Notes under the pieces: generated by a model
Database searches by the model: none
What the model was told of the DNA's origin: nothing
The model's input: only the letters and a program-made list of their open reading frames with translations
In this document: one piece after another, positions 1 through 11,234 of the stretch
Numbering within the stretch: position 1 is the stretch's first letter
Layout: each line of letters begins with the position of its first letter
NCBI RefSeq assembly: GCF_020329505.1
Contig: NZ_JAGKJJ010000031.1
Span: forward strand, 1-54,905
Reading direction: 5' to 3'
DNA from: Bradyrhizobium semiaridum
GTDB taxonomy: Bacteria; Pseudomonadota; Alphaproteobacteria; Rhizobiales; Xanthobacteraceae
DNA length: 54,905 bases
Program-made: the position numbers and the translations under genes

Positions 1-1
1 C

Positions 2-2188
<2,187 letters not shown>

Positions 2189-2205
2189 CGACCTTCACTG
2201 AAGCC

Positions 2206-2228
2206 ATGCCCCGCCTCGTGCGGGGCAT
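2206..2228. repeat. Short perfect hairpin in the sucA-sucB gap
   Basis: ATGCCCCGC and GCGGGGCAT form a perfect 9-bp stem around a 5-nt loop, 18 bp after the sucA stop. There is no T tract, so it is not a classical terminator. It looks like a REP-type intergenic palindrome and could stabilise the upstream mRNA end. Function is inferred. Confidence 0.6.
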
Positions 2229-2311
2229 CCGGTATCCCGCGTCATCCAGCACAAGCGCTGTCGTCACGGAGTACCGGATCGTCTGCTTGTGGCGGACGGT
2301 GGCGGCACCAG

Positions 2312-2371
2312 AGCGTTTTCGAGCGAAGTGGATACCGGTTCGCGTGAAGAAAACGCGTCAAAACAACAAGC
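2312..2371 (+). repeat. Dispersed intergenic repeat, copy 1 (sucA-sucB)
   Basis: This stretch runs from AGCGTTTTC through GGTTCGCGTGAAGAAAACGCG to the AACAACAA region. It matches a second copy at 28201-28259 with only a few substitutions. Inside it GCGTTTTC (2313-2320) pairs with GAAAACGC (2349-2356), so the RNA can fold into a stem-loop. It ends about 55 bp before the sucB start. Two copies in one 55-kb window indicate a genome-wide repeat family. Confidence 0.8.
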
Positions 2372-2427
2372 TGGAGCTGGAAACAGCTCTAGTGTTCATG
2401 ACTGCAGGGTTATCTGAGGAAAAGACC

Positions 2428-3681
<1,254 letters not shown>

Positions 3682-3753
3682 GGTCATTCGCGCGCGGCGC
3701 TCGACCTGATCGGGCGCCGCAATCGGTTTGAGCGCTCACGTTGGGGGATCAAT

Positions 3754-4503
3754 ATGACTGACAAGGTCGTCATCATCACCGGCGGCAGCCGCGGCATCGG
3801 CCGCGCCACCGCCCTCGCTGCCGCGGCGCGCGGCTATCGCATCGTGGTCGGCTATGCCAGCAACAAGACGGCGGCCGACGAGGTCGTCGCCCAGATCGAG
3901 GCCCGCAACGGCAAGGCCATCGCGGTGAAATGCGACGTCGCCGAGGAAGCCGAGATCCTCGACCTGTTCAAGGCGGCGGACAAGTTCGGTACGCTGGGCG
4001 CGCTGGTCAACAATGGCGGCATCGTCGGCACCAGCGGCGTGCGCGTCGACGAGATGTCGGCCGAGCGCATCCGGCGCGTGATGGCGGTCAACGTCACCGG
4101 CTCCATCCTCTGCGCGCGCGAAGCGGTGAAGCGGATGTCGACCAAGCACGGCGGCAAGGGCGGCGTCATCGTCAATTTATCCTCGGTCGCAGCGCGGCTC
4201 GGCGCGCCCAACACCTATGTGGATTATGCCGCCTCCAAGGGCGCGATCGATTCCTTCACCGTCGGCCTCGGTCATGAAGTCGCCGGCGAAGGCATCCGCG
4301 TCGCCGGCATCCGTCCCGGTCTGATCGACACCGAAATCCATGCCGCCGGCGGCGAGCCCGATCGTGCGCACCGGCTTGCGCATATGGTGCCGATGAAGCG
4401 CGTCGGCACTGCGGACGAAATCGCCAACGCCATCGTCTGGCTGCTCTCGGACGAGGCTTCCTATGTCACCAGCACGATCCTCGACGTGTCGGGCGGTCGC
4501 TAA
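3754..4503 (+). CDS. SDR family NAD(P)-dependent oxidoreductase in the suc operon
   Basis: Classical short-chain dehydrogenase/reductase, 249 residues. It has the nucleotide-binding TGGSRGIG near the N-terminus, an NNGG motif (usually NNAG), Ser143/144 in NLSSV and the catalytic YVDYAASK (Tyr158, Lys162). The C-terminal DVSGGR is typical of FabG-like members that reduce 3-oxo or sugar-type substrates. The substrate cannot be read from sequence. It is co-directional with sucB (72-bp gap) and lpdA (27-bp gap), so it is probably co-transcribed with the dehydrogenase complex although it is not a subunit of it. Family assignment is firm; the specific role is unknown. Confidence 0.93.
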   Translation: MTDKVVIITGGSRGIGRATALAAAARGYRIVVGYASNKTAADEVVAQIEARNGKAIAVKCDVAEEAEILDLFKAADKFGTLGALVNNGGIVGTSGVRVDEMSAERIRRVMAVNVTGSILCAREAVKRMSTKHGGKGGVIVNLSSVAARLGAPNTYVDYAASKGAIDSFTVGLGHEVAGEGIRVAGIRPGLIDTEIHAAGGEPDRAHRLAHMVPMKRVGTADEIANAIVWLLSDEASYVTSTILDVSGGR

Positions 4504-4530
4504 CAGTCAAAGAGTTACAGGACCTCAATC

Positions 4531-5931
4531 ATGGCTTCTTACGATCTCGTCGTCATCGGCACCGGCCCTGGCGGCTATGTCTGCGCGATCCGCGCCGCGC
4601 AACTCGGCATGAAGGTGGCCGTCGTCGAGAAGAACGCGACGCTGGGCGGCACCTGCCTCAATGTAGGCTGCATGCCGTCGAAGGCGCTGCTGCACGCCTC
4701 CGAGATGTTCGAGGAAGCCGCGCACTCCTTCGCCAAGATGGGCGTCAGCGTTTCCGCGCCGAAGCTCGATCTTCCCGCGATGATGAACTTCAAGCAGCAG
4801 GGCATCGACGGCAACGTCAAGGGCGTCGAGTTCCTGATGAAGAAGAACAAGATCGACGTGCTCAAAGGCATCGGCAAGATCCTCAGCGCCGGCAAGGTCG
4901 AGGTCTCCGGCGACGGCAAGACCGAGACCGTCGAGACCAGGAACATCGTCATTGCCACCGGCTCCGATATCGCCCGCCTGAAAGGCATCGAGATCGACGA
5001 GAAGCGCATCGTGTCGTCGACCGGCGCGTTGTCGCTGGAGAAGGTGCCTTCTCACCTGTTGATCGTCGGCGCCGGCGTGATCGGGCTCGAGCTCGGCTCC
5101 GTCTGGCATCGCCTCGGCGCCAAGGTCACCGTCGTCGAATTCCTCGACCGCATCCTGCCCGGCATGGACGGCGAAGTGGCAAAGCAATTCCAGCGCATGC
5201 TGGAAAAGCAGGGTTTTGCCTTCAAGCTCGGCGCCAAGGTCACCGCGGTCGACACGTCAGGCAAGACCCTACAGGCCAAGGTCGAGCCCTCCGCGGGCGG
5301 CGCCGCGGAGACGATCGAAGCCGACGTCGTGCTCGTCTGTATCGGCCGCGTGCCCTACACCGAAGGCCTCGGGCTGAAGGAAGCCGGCGTTGCGCTCGAC
5401 AATCGCGGCCGCGTCCAGATCGACGCGCACTTCTCGACCTCGGTGAAGGGCATCTACGCCATCGGCGATGTCGTCGCCGGGCCGATGCTCGCGCACAAGG
5501 CGGAAGACGAGGGCGTCGCCTGCGCCGAGATCATTGCGGGCCAGGCGGGCCATGTGAATTACGACGTTATCCCAGGCGTCGTGTATACCACGCCGGAAGT
5601 GTCGTCGGTCGGCAAGACCGAGGAAGACCTCAAGCAGGCGGGCGTGGCTTATACCGTCGGCAAATTCCCGTTCACCGCCAACGGCCGCTCCAAGGTCAAC
5701 CAGACCACCGACGGCTTCGTGAAGGTTCTCGCGGATGCGAAGACCGATCGCGTGCTCGGCGTGCATATCGTCGGCCGCGAAGCCGGCGAAATGATCCATG
5801 AAGCCTGCGTTTTGATGGAGTTCGGCGGTTCGGCCGAAGATCTGGCCCGCACCTGCCACGCCCATCCGACCCGCTCGGAAGCGGTCAAGGAAGCCGCGCT
5901 TGCGGTGGGCAAACGCGCCATCCATATGTGA
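4531..5931 (+). CDS. lpdA: Dihydrolipoyl dehydrogenase (E3)
   Basis: FAD-dependent E3 that re-oxidises dihydrolipoamide with NAD+ for the 2-oxoglutarate dehydrogenase complex. At 466 residues it is full length. It has the FAD-binding GTGPGGY near the N-terminus, the redox disulfide in GGTCLNVGCMPSK (Cys42 and Cys47), a second dinucleotide fold GAGVIGLELG, the FAD motif YAIGDVVAGPMLAHKAEDEG, and the C-terminal catalytic HAHPTRSEAVKEA. Start chosen at the ATG of MASYDLVVIG. It lies directly downstream of the SDR gene and completes the suc cluster. Confidence 0.98.
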   Translation: MASYDLVVIGTGPGGYVCAIRAAQLGMKVAVVEKNATLGGTCLNVGCMPSKALLHASEMFEEAAHSFAKMGVSVSAPKLDLPAMMNFKQQGIDGNVKGVEFLMKKNKIDVLKGIGKILSAGKVEVSGDGKTETVETRNIVIATGSDIARLKGIEIDEKRIVSSTGALSLEKVPSHLLIVGAGVIGLELGSVWHRLGAKVTVVEFLDRILPGMDGEVAKQFQRMLEKQGFAFKLGAKVTAVDTSGKTLQAKVEPSAGGAAETIEADVVLVCIGRVPYTEGLGLKEAGVALDNRGRVQIDAHFSTSVKGIYAIGDVVAGPMLAHKAEDEGVACAEIIAGQAGHVNYDVIPGVVYTTPEVSSVGKTEEDLKQAGVAYTVGKFPFTANGRSKVNQTTDGFVKVLADAKTDRVLGVHIVGREAGEMIHEACVLMEFGGSAEDLARTCHAHPTRSEAVKEAALAVGKRAIHM

Positions 5932-6005
5932 TCTGGTCCGGCGCGAGCCGGCTGAGCGCGATCCCGGTGACGGAAAGCCGGCTTCACGCTCTGGCAAAGA
6001 GATGA

Positions 6006-6035
6006 GATCATGATGCTGTCCATCGCATCATGATC
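6006..6035. promoter_or_regulatory. Perfect 11-bp inverted repeat upstream of a membrane protein gene
   Basis: GATCATGATGC and GCATCATGATC form a perfect dyad around an 8-nt spacer. It ends 14 bp before the ATG at 6050 and lies 75 bp after the lpdA stop. There is no T tract, so it is not a canonical terminator. Its position over the ribosome-binding region suggests either a protein operator or an RNA hairpin that limits translation. Function is inferred. Confidence 0.5.
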
Positions 6036-6049
6036 GAGAGATCACGACG

Positions 6050-6580
6050 ATGTTGCGCCGCTTGCTTCAGCCGCTCTGGGTCCTGCTTGCGATCATCTTC
6101 TTGATCGAAGCGTGGCTGTGGGATCACCTCGAGCCGATCGTGGCGCGCGTGGTGGCGGCCATCCCGCTGCACGCAATGAAGCACTGGGTCGCCGAGCGGG
6201 TGCATTCGCTGTCACCGGAGATGACGCTGATCATCTTCGTCGTGCCGGCGATTTCGCTGTTTCCGCTCAAGCTGATCGGGCTGTGGCTGCTCGCCCACGG
6301 GTTCTGGCTGACCGCGGTTTTGCTGATCCTGCTTGCGAAATTCGTCGGTGTCGGCATCACCGCGTTCCTGTTCGACGTGACGCGGCCGAAGCTGATGCAG
6401 ATGCACTGGTTCCGCACGCTCCATGATTTCGTCATCACGCTGCGCGCCAAGGCCACCGCTCTGGTCGAACCGGTCAAGCAGCGCGCCCTGGAAATCCTGC
6501 GCGGCGATGGCGACGGCTGGGCCGCCCGCACCTTCCGCACGATCGCACGCTTCCGCAAAAGCGTGCACCAGGCGCGCTAG
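6050..6580 (+). CDS. Small integral membrane protein of unknown function
   Basis: A 176-residue protein I do not recognise by function. The N-terminus has a hydrophobic segment (about residues 4-24, LLQPLWVLLAIIFLIEAWLW). A longer hydrophobic stretch at about 60-115 could hold two membrane passes (TLIIFVVPAISLF and LLAHGFWLTAVLLILLAKF). The C-terminal ~60 residues are basic and polar and probably cytoplasmic. It is co-directional with lpdA after a 118-bp gap containing a perfect dyad, so it may or may not belong to the suc transcript. Codon usage matches its neighbours and no stop interrupts it. Confidence 0.8.
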   Translation: MLRRLLQPLWVLLAIIFLIEAWLWDHLEPIVARVVAAIPLHAMKHWVAERVHSLSPEMTLIIFVVPAISLFPLKLIGLWLLAHGFWLTAVLLILLAKFVGVGITAFLFDVTRPKLMQMHWFRTLHDFVITLRAKATALVEPVKQRALEILRGDGDGWAARTFRTIARFRKSVHQAR

Positions 6581-6682
6581 TTCCTCCACGCAAAAGCTAT
6601 TGCGTTCGTCATCCTGCGTGCGCAAAAGGCAAAGCCTTTGCGCGGAGGTGGCGGAATGAATAGTGGTGCAGCGAATTTCGCT

Positions 6683-6804
6683 GTCGTCCCGGCGAAGGCC
6701 GGGATCCATAACCACAGGGCTCGGTTGTTGAAGAAGGCTGTGGCCCCAGCGTCGTGCAACAATGGCGTTCGGTGGTTATGGGTCCCGGCCTTCGCCGGGA
6801 CGAC
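6683..6804. repeat. Large imperfect palindrome with 33-bp arms
   Basis: The left arm (6683-6715, GTCGTCCCGGCGAAGGCC...) is the reverse complement of the right arm (6772-6804, ...GGCCTTCGCCGGGACGAC) with one mismatch in 33. About 56 bp of unrelated sequence lies between. It occupies the gap downstream of the small membrane protein gene. Transcribed on either strand it would form a long stem. I see no coding capacity and read it as an intergenic repeat related in plan to 11020-11118. Confidence 0.8.
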
Positions 6805-6925
6805 ACCTCATATGCAGCACCGCTGCTCAATCCATCTCACTGAGGAGGTCGCGGAGCGACCGTCTCGAAGGATCGGCGGCCCACGCTCTCACATAAATTC
6901 GGAATATTAGAAGAATATCCCTGAG

Positions 6926-7000
6926 TTGCCCGACGTGTCAAGCTGCTCTATCGGGCGCCGGCTCCTTTGCATGGGGTTGTTTTTCGGCATTTTGGCAGCG
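6926..7000. repeat. Dispersed intergenic repeat, copy 1 (partner at 43163-43249)
   Basis: Contains CGACGTGTCAAGCTGC and then CTCCTTTGCATGGGGTTGTT...CATTTTGGCAGCG. The same two blocks in the same order occur at 43163-43249; the longest shared run is the 22-base block around CTCCTTTGCATGGGGTTGTT. Here it ends 17 bp before the stop of the minus-strand DUF4337 gene. Apart from this and the palindrome at 6683-6804, the 436-bp gap 6581-7016 shows no gene. Confidence 0.8.
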
Positions 7001-7016
7001 CGGGCGCCGCCCGCCT

Positions 7017-7607
7017 TCAATGCAGGTGCAGCAGGTGCGGCTGGAACAGGCCGAGCGCGGTCATCGCGATGCCGGCGAGGGTCACGATCCCGGACACCCA
7101 GGCCAGCGTGAGGATGCCGGTGATGATGGTCGCCGACGCCAGCACGATGGCGATCTGGAAAGCGGCGGAGGCCAGCTCGAAGTGGTGATATTTCGCGGTC
7201 GCCTCGTCGCGCTCATGCTCGGCGTGCTTGGCGCGCTCGGCGAGCTGCTCCGAACCTTCGCCGGTGTCGGGCTCCGAGCGGTAGCGCGCCGCGGTCTTCT
7301 GCCAGTCGTCGATCTGCTTCTGCAGCGCCGCCTTGGCCGCATCGTCAGGGGCCGTGGCGAGGCTCAGCTTGCCCTGGTCGGCCGCGACCTGCACCGTGGT
7401 GCGGCGGATGCTCTTGGCCTGGAAGAACGCCCACAGGTTGGAGGCCTCGACATTCTTGCTGATCGCCTCGGTCTGCGCGCCCTTGCCGAGCGTTTCCGAC
7501 AGCGCCAGGAACAGCGCGATCACGGCGATCAGGAGTGCGATCTTCTTGTTCTCGCCGCCGGCATGCTGGGCATGCTCGGCGTGCTCCATACTCTCATGTG
7601 CGCTCAT
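7017..7607 (-). CDS. DUF4337-like membrane protein
   Basis: A 196-residue protein with a His-rich N-terminus (MSAHESMEHAEHAQHAGG), one transmembrane segment at about 22-38 (KKIALLIAVIALFLALSE), a charged soluble middle with the conserved-looking NVEASNLWAFFQAKSIRRT, and two C-terminal hydrophobic segments (AFQIAIVLASATIITGIL, GIVTLAGIAMTALGLF). This layout fits the DUF4337 family, whose function is unknown. I placed the start at the ATG at 7607 because GGAGGGG lies just upstream; the open frame continues further but with non-protein-like composition. It stands alone between a repeat-filled gap and the xerC-type gene on the same strand. Confidence 0.88.
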   Translation of the reverse strand: MSAHESMEHAEHAQHAGGENKKIALLIAVIALFLALSETLGKGAQTEAISKNVEASNLWAFFQAKSIRRTTVQVAADQGKLSLATAPDDAAKAALQKQIDDWQKTAARYRSEPDTGEGSEQLAERAKHAEHERDEATAKYHHFELASAAFQIAIVLASATIITGILTLAWVSGIVTLAGIAMTALGLFQPHLLHLH

Positions 7608-7734
7608 GATTCCCCTCCGGATGCGATCGCGGCACGATTGCCGAATGCGGCATACAACGCAAGGGGTGGGCGATTTATGGCGGACGTATGAATATGAACG
7701 AATATGAACGGCGCCGTTCGCTGCACCATGCGGC

Positions 7735-8706
7735 TCAGCCGCGCGGATGCGCCGAGCGATAGACCTCGAGCAGGCGTTCGCTGTCGATGCCGGTGTAGAT
7801 CTGGGTGGTCGACAGCGAGGCGTGGCCGAGCAATTCCTGGATCGCGCGCAGATCGCCGCCACGGCTGAGCAGGTGGGTGGCAAAGGAGTGCCGCAGCGCA
7901 TGCGGCGTCGCGCTGTCGGGCAGGCCGAGCGCGCCGCGCAGCCGCTCCATCGTGAGCTGGATGATGCGCGGGCTGAGCGGTCCGCCGCGTGCGCCGACGA
8001 ACATCGGCCCGGCCGGGTCGAGTTGATGCGGGCAGATCGCCGCGTAATCAGCGATCAGCTGCAGCACGTTCTGCAGCACCGGCACCATGCGGGTCTTGTT
8101 GCCCTTGCCGGTCACGACCAACACGTCGCCTGCACCCGGCTTCGGCACGTCGCGGCGTTTCAGTCCGAGCGCCTCGGAGATGCGCAGGCCCGAACCGTAG
8201 AGCAGCGCCATCACGGCGGCGTCGCGCATCAGGATCCAGGTCTCGCGCTCCTCGCCGGCGCGCTCGTCGGCATCGGCGAAGCGCTTTGCCGCCGCCATGT
8301 GAATCGGCTTCGGCAGACTCTTGGCCACTTTCGGCGCGCGGATCGCCGACAGCGCGCCGACCTTGCCCTTGCCTTCGCGTTCCAGGAAGCGGCCGAACGA
8401 GCGCAGGCCGGCCAGCGCCCGCATCAGCGACCGTCCGCCGATCTCGTCGGCGCGGCGCATCGCCATGAAGGCGCGGACGTCGCTTGCCTCCAGCGCGGCG
8501 AACCCGGCGAGCGTGACCTGCGCACCCCAATGCTCGGCCAGGAAGGCAAGGCACTGCCTGACGTCGCGGGCATAGGCCTCAAGCGTCTTCTGCGACAGCC
8601 GCCGCTCGCTGCGCAGATGCGACAGCCAGCGCGTCATCTCCTGCGTGATGGAGACGTCGGCGCAGTCGAGTTCGATCGGTTGAACGGGCTGATCGGTTCG
8701 GGCCAT
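7735..8706 (-). CDS. xerC: Tyrosine recombinase XerC-type
   Basis: Site-specific tyrosine recombinase, 323 residues, of the XerC/XerD class that resolves chromosome dimers at dif. It has the N-terminal SAM-like core-binding domain (LSHLRSERRLSQKTLEAYARD) and a C-terminal catalytic domain. The catalytic residues are visible: Arg in SGLRISEALGL, Lys in VVTGKGNKTRMVP, His-x-x-Arg in HALRHSFATHLL, His in ELLGHASLSTTQIY and the nucleophile Tyr304. It is encoded opposite priA (92-bp divergent gap), an arrangement consistent with a housekeeping Xer protein rather than a mobile-element integrase. XerC versus XerD cannot be decided from this gene alone; XerC is preferred by context. Confidence 0.92.
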   Translation of the reverse strand: MARTDQPVQPIELDCADVSITQEMTRWLSHLRSERRLSQKTLEAYARDVRQCLAFLAEHWGAQVTLAGFAALEASDVRAFMAMRRADEIGGRSLMRALAGLRSFGRFLEREGKGKVGALSAIRAPKVAKSLPKPIHMAAAKRFADADERAGEERETWILMRDAAVMALLYGSGLRISEALGLKRRDVPKPGAGDVLVVTGKGNKTRMVPVLQNVLQLIADYAAICPHQLDPAGPMFVGARGGPLSPRIIQLTMERLRGALGLPDSATPHALRHSFATHLLSRGGDLRAIQELLGHASLSTTQIYTGIDSERLLEVYRSAHPRG

Positions 8707-8797
8707 AAGGGCTATTGGTGCTGCGATTCTCCTGATTATATCGCACTTCTTTCGTTTACCGTTCGCTAAGGCGGCGCAGCGGTGCTAGGCGATCCCG

Positions 8798-11008
8798 ATG
8801 GACCACACCACGCGCAGCAGCACGGCTTCCGCACCGGCGACGCGTGTCGTCGATGTGCTGGTGCCTGTCGCGCTGAACCAGACCTATTCCTATCGTGTGC
8901 CGCGCGGCATGGAGCTGGCGCCGGGCGACGTGATCGCCGTTCCGCTCGGGCCGCGCGAGGTCGTCGCGGTGGTATGGGCCGAGAATGCGAAGCCCGATCC
9001 GCGGCTGCACAACCGCCTCAAGGACGTCAGCGAGAAGCTCGACGTGCCGCCGCTGAAGCCGGAACTGCGTCAGCTGGTCGACTGGGTGTCGAACTACACG
9101 CTGTCGGCGCGCGGCATGGTGCTGCGGATGACGCTGCGGATGGGCGAGAACCTCGGGCCCGAGCGCACACGCCTCGGCGTGCGGCTGGTCGGCGAGCCGC
9201 CGCAGCGGCTGACGCCGGCACGGCGGCGGGTGATCGAGGTGCTGTCGGACGGCCTCTTGCACGGCAAGTCGGATGCGGCGAAGGAGGCCGGCGTCAGTTC
9301 CGGCGTGGTCGACGGCCTGGTCGACGAGGGCACGCTGACGGTGGAGGCGATGCCGCCGCCGGCACCGCCACCGGCGCCCGATCCGGCCTATGCGCAGCCG
9401 GATTTTTCACGCGAGCAGCGCAGCGCGGTCGACATGATGCGCACGCTCGCGGCGAGCGGCAGCTTCCACGTCGCGCTGCTCGACGGCGTGACCGGTTCCG
9501 GCAAGACCGAGGTCTATTTCGAGGCGATCGCCGAAAACATCCGGCGCGGCAGGCAATCGCTGATCCTGATGCCGGAGATCGCGCTGACCGGCCAGTTCCT
9601 CGACCGCTTTGCGCAGCGCTTCGGCGTGCGGCCGCTGGAATGGCATTCCGAGCTGACGCCGCGCACCCGCGCGCGCAATTGGGCCGCGATCTCCGAGGGC
9701 AAGGCACCGGTCGTGGTCGGCGCCCGCTCGGCGCTGTTCCTGCCCTATGCCGATCTCGGCCTCATCATCGTCGATGAGGAGCACGACCAAGCCTACAAGC
9801 AGGACGAAGGCGCGCATTATCACGCCCGCGATATGGCGGTGGTCCGCGCTCATATCGCCAAGATTCCGATCGTGCTGGCGTCGGCGACGCCGTCGGTCGA
9901 GAGCGAGGTGAATGCGCGCAAGGGCCGCTACCAGCGCGTCGCGCTGCCGTCGCGGTTCGGCGGCCAGCACATGCCGCATATCGAGGCGATCGACCTGCGT
10001 CGCGCGCCGCCGCCGCGCGGCCGCTTCATCTCGCCGCCGCTCGCCGAGCAGATCCGCTATGTGATTGAGCGCCGCGAGCAGGCGCTGCTGTTCCTCAATC
10101 GCCGCGGCTATGCGCCGCTGACGCTGTGCCGCGCCTGCGGCCATCGCTTCGCCTGCACCATCTGCGACGCATGGCTGGTCGATCACAGGTTCCGCCAGCG
10201 GTTGGTCTGCCACCATTGCGGCTTCTCGATGCCGCGCCCGAACATCTGCCCGCATTGCTCGGCGGAGGAATCGCTGGCCGCCGTCGGTCCGGGCGTCGAG
10301 CGGTTGCAGGAGGAGGCGGCGAGCATCTTCCCTGAAGCGCGCACTATGGTGCTGTCGAGCGATCTCGTCACCTCGATCGAGACCATGCGCAGCGAGCTGA
10401 ACGAGATCGCCGAGGGCCGGGTCGATATCATCATCGGCACCCAGCTCGTGGCAAAGGGCCACAATTTCCCGCGGCTCAACCTAGTCGGCGTCGTCGATGC
10501 CGATCTCGGCCTCAGCAACGGCGACCCGCGCGCCGCCGAGCGGACCTTTCAGCTGCTCAACCAGGTGGTCGGCCGCGCCGGCCGCGAGCAGGGCCGCGGC
10601 GTCGGCTTCCTGCAGACCCATCAGCCCGAGCATCCCGTGATCAAGGCGCTGATCGCGAGCGACCGCGAGGCGTTCTACGCCAGCGAGATCGAGATCCGCG
10701 AGCGCACCGGCTATCCGCCGTTCGGCCGGCTGGCGAGCCTGATCGTCTCCGCCGGCGACCGTCCGACGGCGGAAGGCTTTGCGCGCAAGCTCGTCGCGGT
10801 GGCGCCGCTCGACGACCGGATCCAAGTGCTCGGTCCCGCCGAGGCGCCGCTCGCCGTCATCAAGGGCCGCTACCGCTTCCGCCTGCTGGTGAAGTCGCTG
10901 CGCAATGTCGACCTGTCGCAATATCTGCGCGAATGGCTCGCCGCCGGTCCCAAGACCAAGGGCAATCTGAAGCTCGAGATCGACGTCGATCCGCAGAGCT
11001 TTTTGTAG
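8798..11008 (+). CDS. priA: Primosomal protein N' (replication restart helicase PriA)
   Basis: A 736-residue 3'-5' superfamily-2 DNA helicase that reloads the replisome at stalled forks. The N-terminal DNA-binding domain starts with VVDVLVPVALNQTYSYRVP. The helicase core has Walker A GVTGSGKTE and Walker B VDEEHDQAYKQ. A zinc-binding insertion is rich in paired cysteines (CRACGHRFACTICD, then CHHCGFSMPRPNICPHC), and helicase motifs include GTQLVAKGHNFP and QVVGRAGR. All four cysteine pairs are present. Start chosen at the ATG at 8798. It diverges from xerC; its 3' end runs into a palindromic repeat. Confidence 0.97.
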   Translation: MDHTTRSSTASAPATRVVDVLVPVALNQTYSYRVPRGMELAPGDVIAVPLGPREVVAVVWAENAKPDPRLHNRLKDVSEKLDVPPLKPELRQLVDWVSNYTLSARGMVLRMTLRMGENLGPERTRLGVRLVGEPPQRLTPARRRVIEVLSDGLLHGKSDAAKEAGVSSGVVDGLVDEGTLTVEAMPPPAPPPAPDPAYAQPDFSREQRSAVDMMRTLAASGSFHVALLDGVTGSGKTEVYFEAIAENIRRGRQSLILMPEIALTGQFLDRFAQRFGVRPLEWHSELTPRTRARNWAAISEGKAPVVVGARSALFLPYADLGLIIVDEEHDQAYKQDEGAHYHARDMAVVRAHIAKIPIVLASATPSVESEVNARKGRYQRVALPSRFGGQHMPHIEAIDLRRAPPPRGRFISPPLAEQIRYVIERREQALLFLNRRGYAPLTLCRACGHRFACTICDAWLVDHRFRQRLVCHHCGFSMPRPNICPHCSAEESLAAVGPGVERLQEEAASIFPEARTMVLSSDLVTSIETMRSELNEIAEGRVDIIIGTQLVAKGHNFPRLNLVGVVDADLGLSNGDPRAAERTFQLLNQVVGRAGREQGRGVGFLQTHQPEHPVIKALIASDREAFYASEIEIRERTGYPPFGRLASLIVSAGDRPTAEGFARKLVAVAPLDDRIQVLGPAEAPLAVIKGRYRFRLLVKSLRNVDLSQYLREWLAAGPKTKGNLKLEIDVDPQSFL

Positions 11009-11019
11009 CTCCCACGCGC

Positions 11020-11118
11020 GTCATTCCGGGACGCGCCGCCGGCCCGGAATCCATCGGGCCGCACAACGTGTTGAGAATGGATTCCGGGCTCGTCGCTTTC
11101 GCGCCGCCCCGGAATGAC
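11020..11118. repeat. Imperfect palindromic element downstream of priA
   Basis: GTCATTCCGGG at the left edge pairs with CCCCGGAATGAC at the right edge. The inner segments CCCGGAATCCAT and ATGGATTCCGGG also pair. The whole 99-bp block is therefore a long interrupted palindrome between the 3' ends of priA and the convergent rlpA-like gene. It resembles other Bradyrhizobium-type intergenic palindromes and may help termination of priA. Confidence 0.75.
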
Positions 11119-11132
11119 GAGAGGAGAGATGC

Positions 11133-11167
11133 AAACAAAAAGCCTGCCGTCATTTGCGACGGCAGGC
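11133..11167 (-). terminator. Rho-independent terminator of the rlpA-like gene
   Basis: Read on the minus strand, GCCTGCCGTC and GACGGCAGGC form a perfect 10-bp stem with a 6-nt loop, followed by TTTTTGTTTGC. It lies 67 bp past the rlpA stop in the correct orientation, a textbook intrinsic terminator. Confidence 0.85.
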
Positions 11168-11234
11168 CATTTACTGGGACGCGCGAAGCACAGGCCCCGC
11201 GGCCACGACGCAACGCAACGCTTACTGAACGCGA

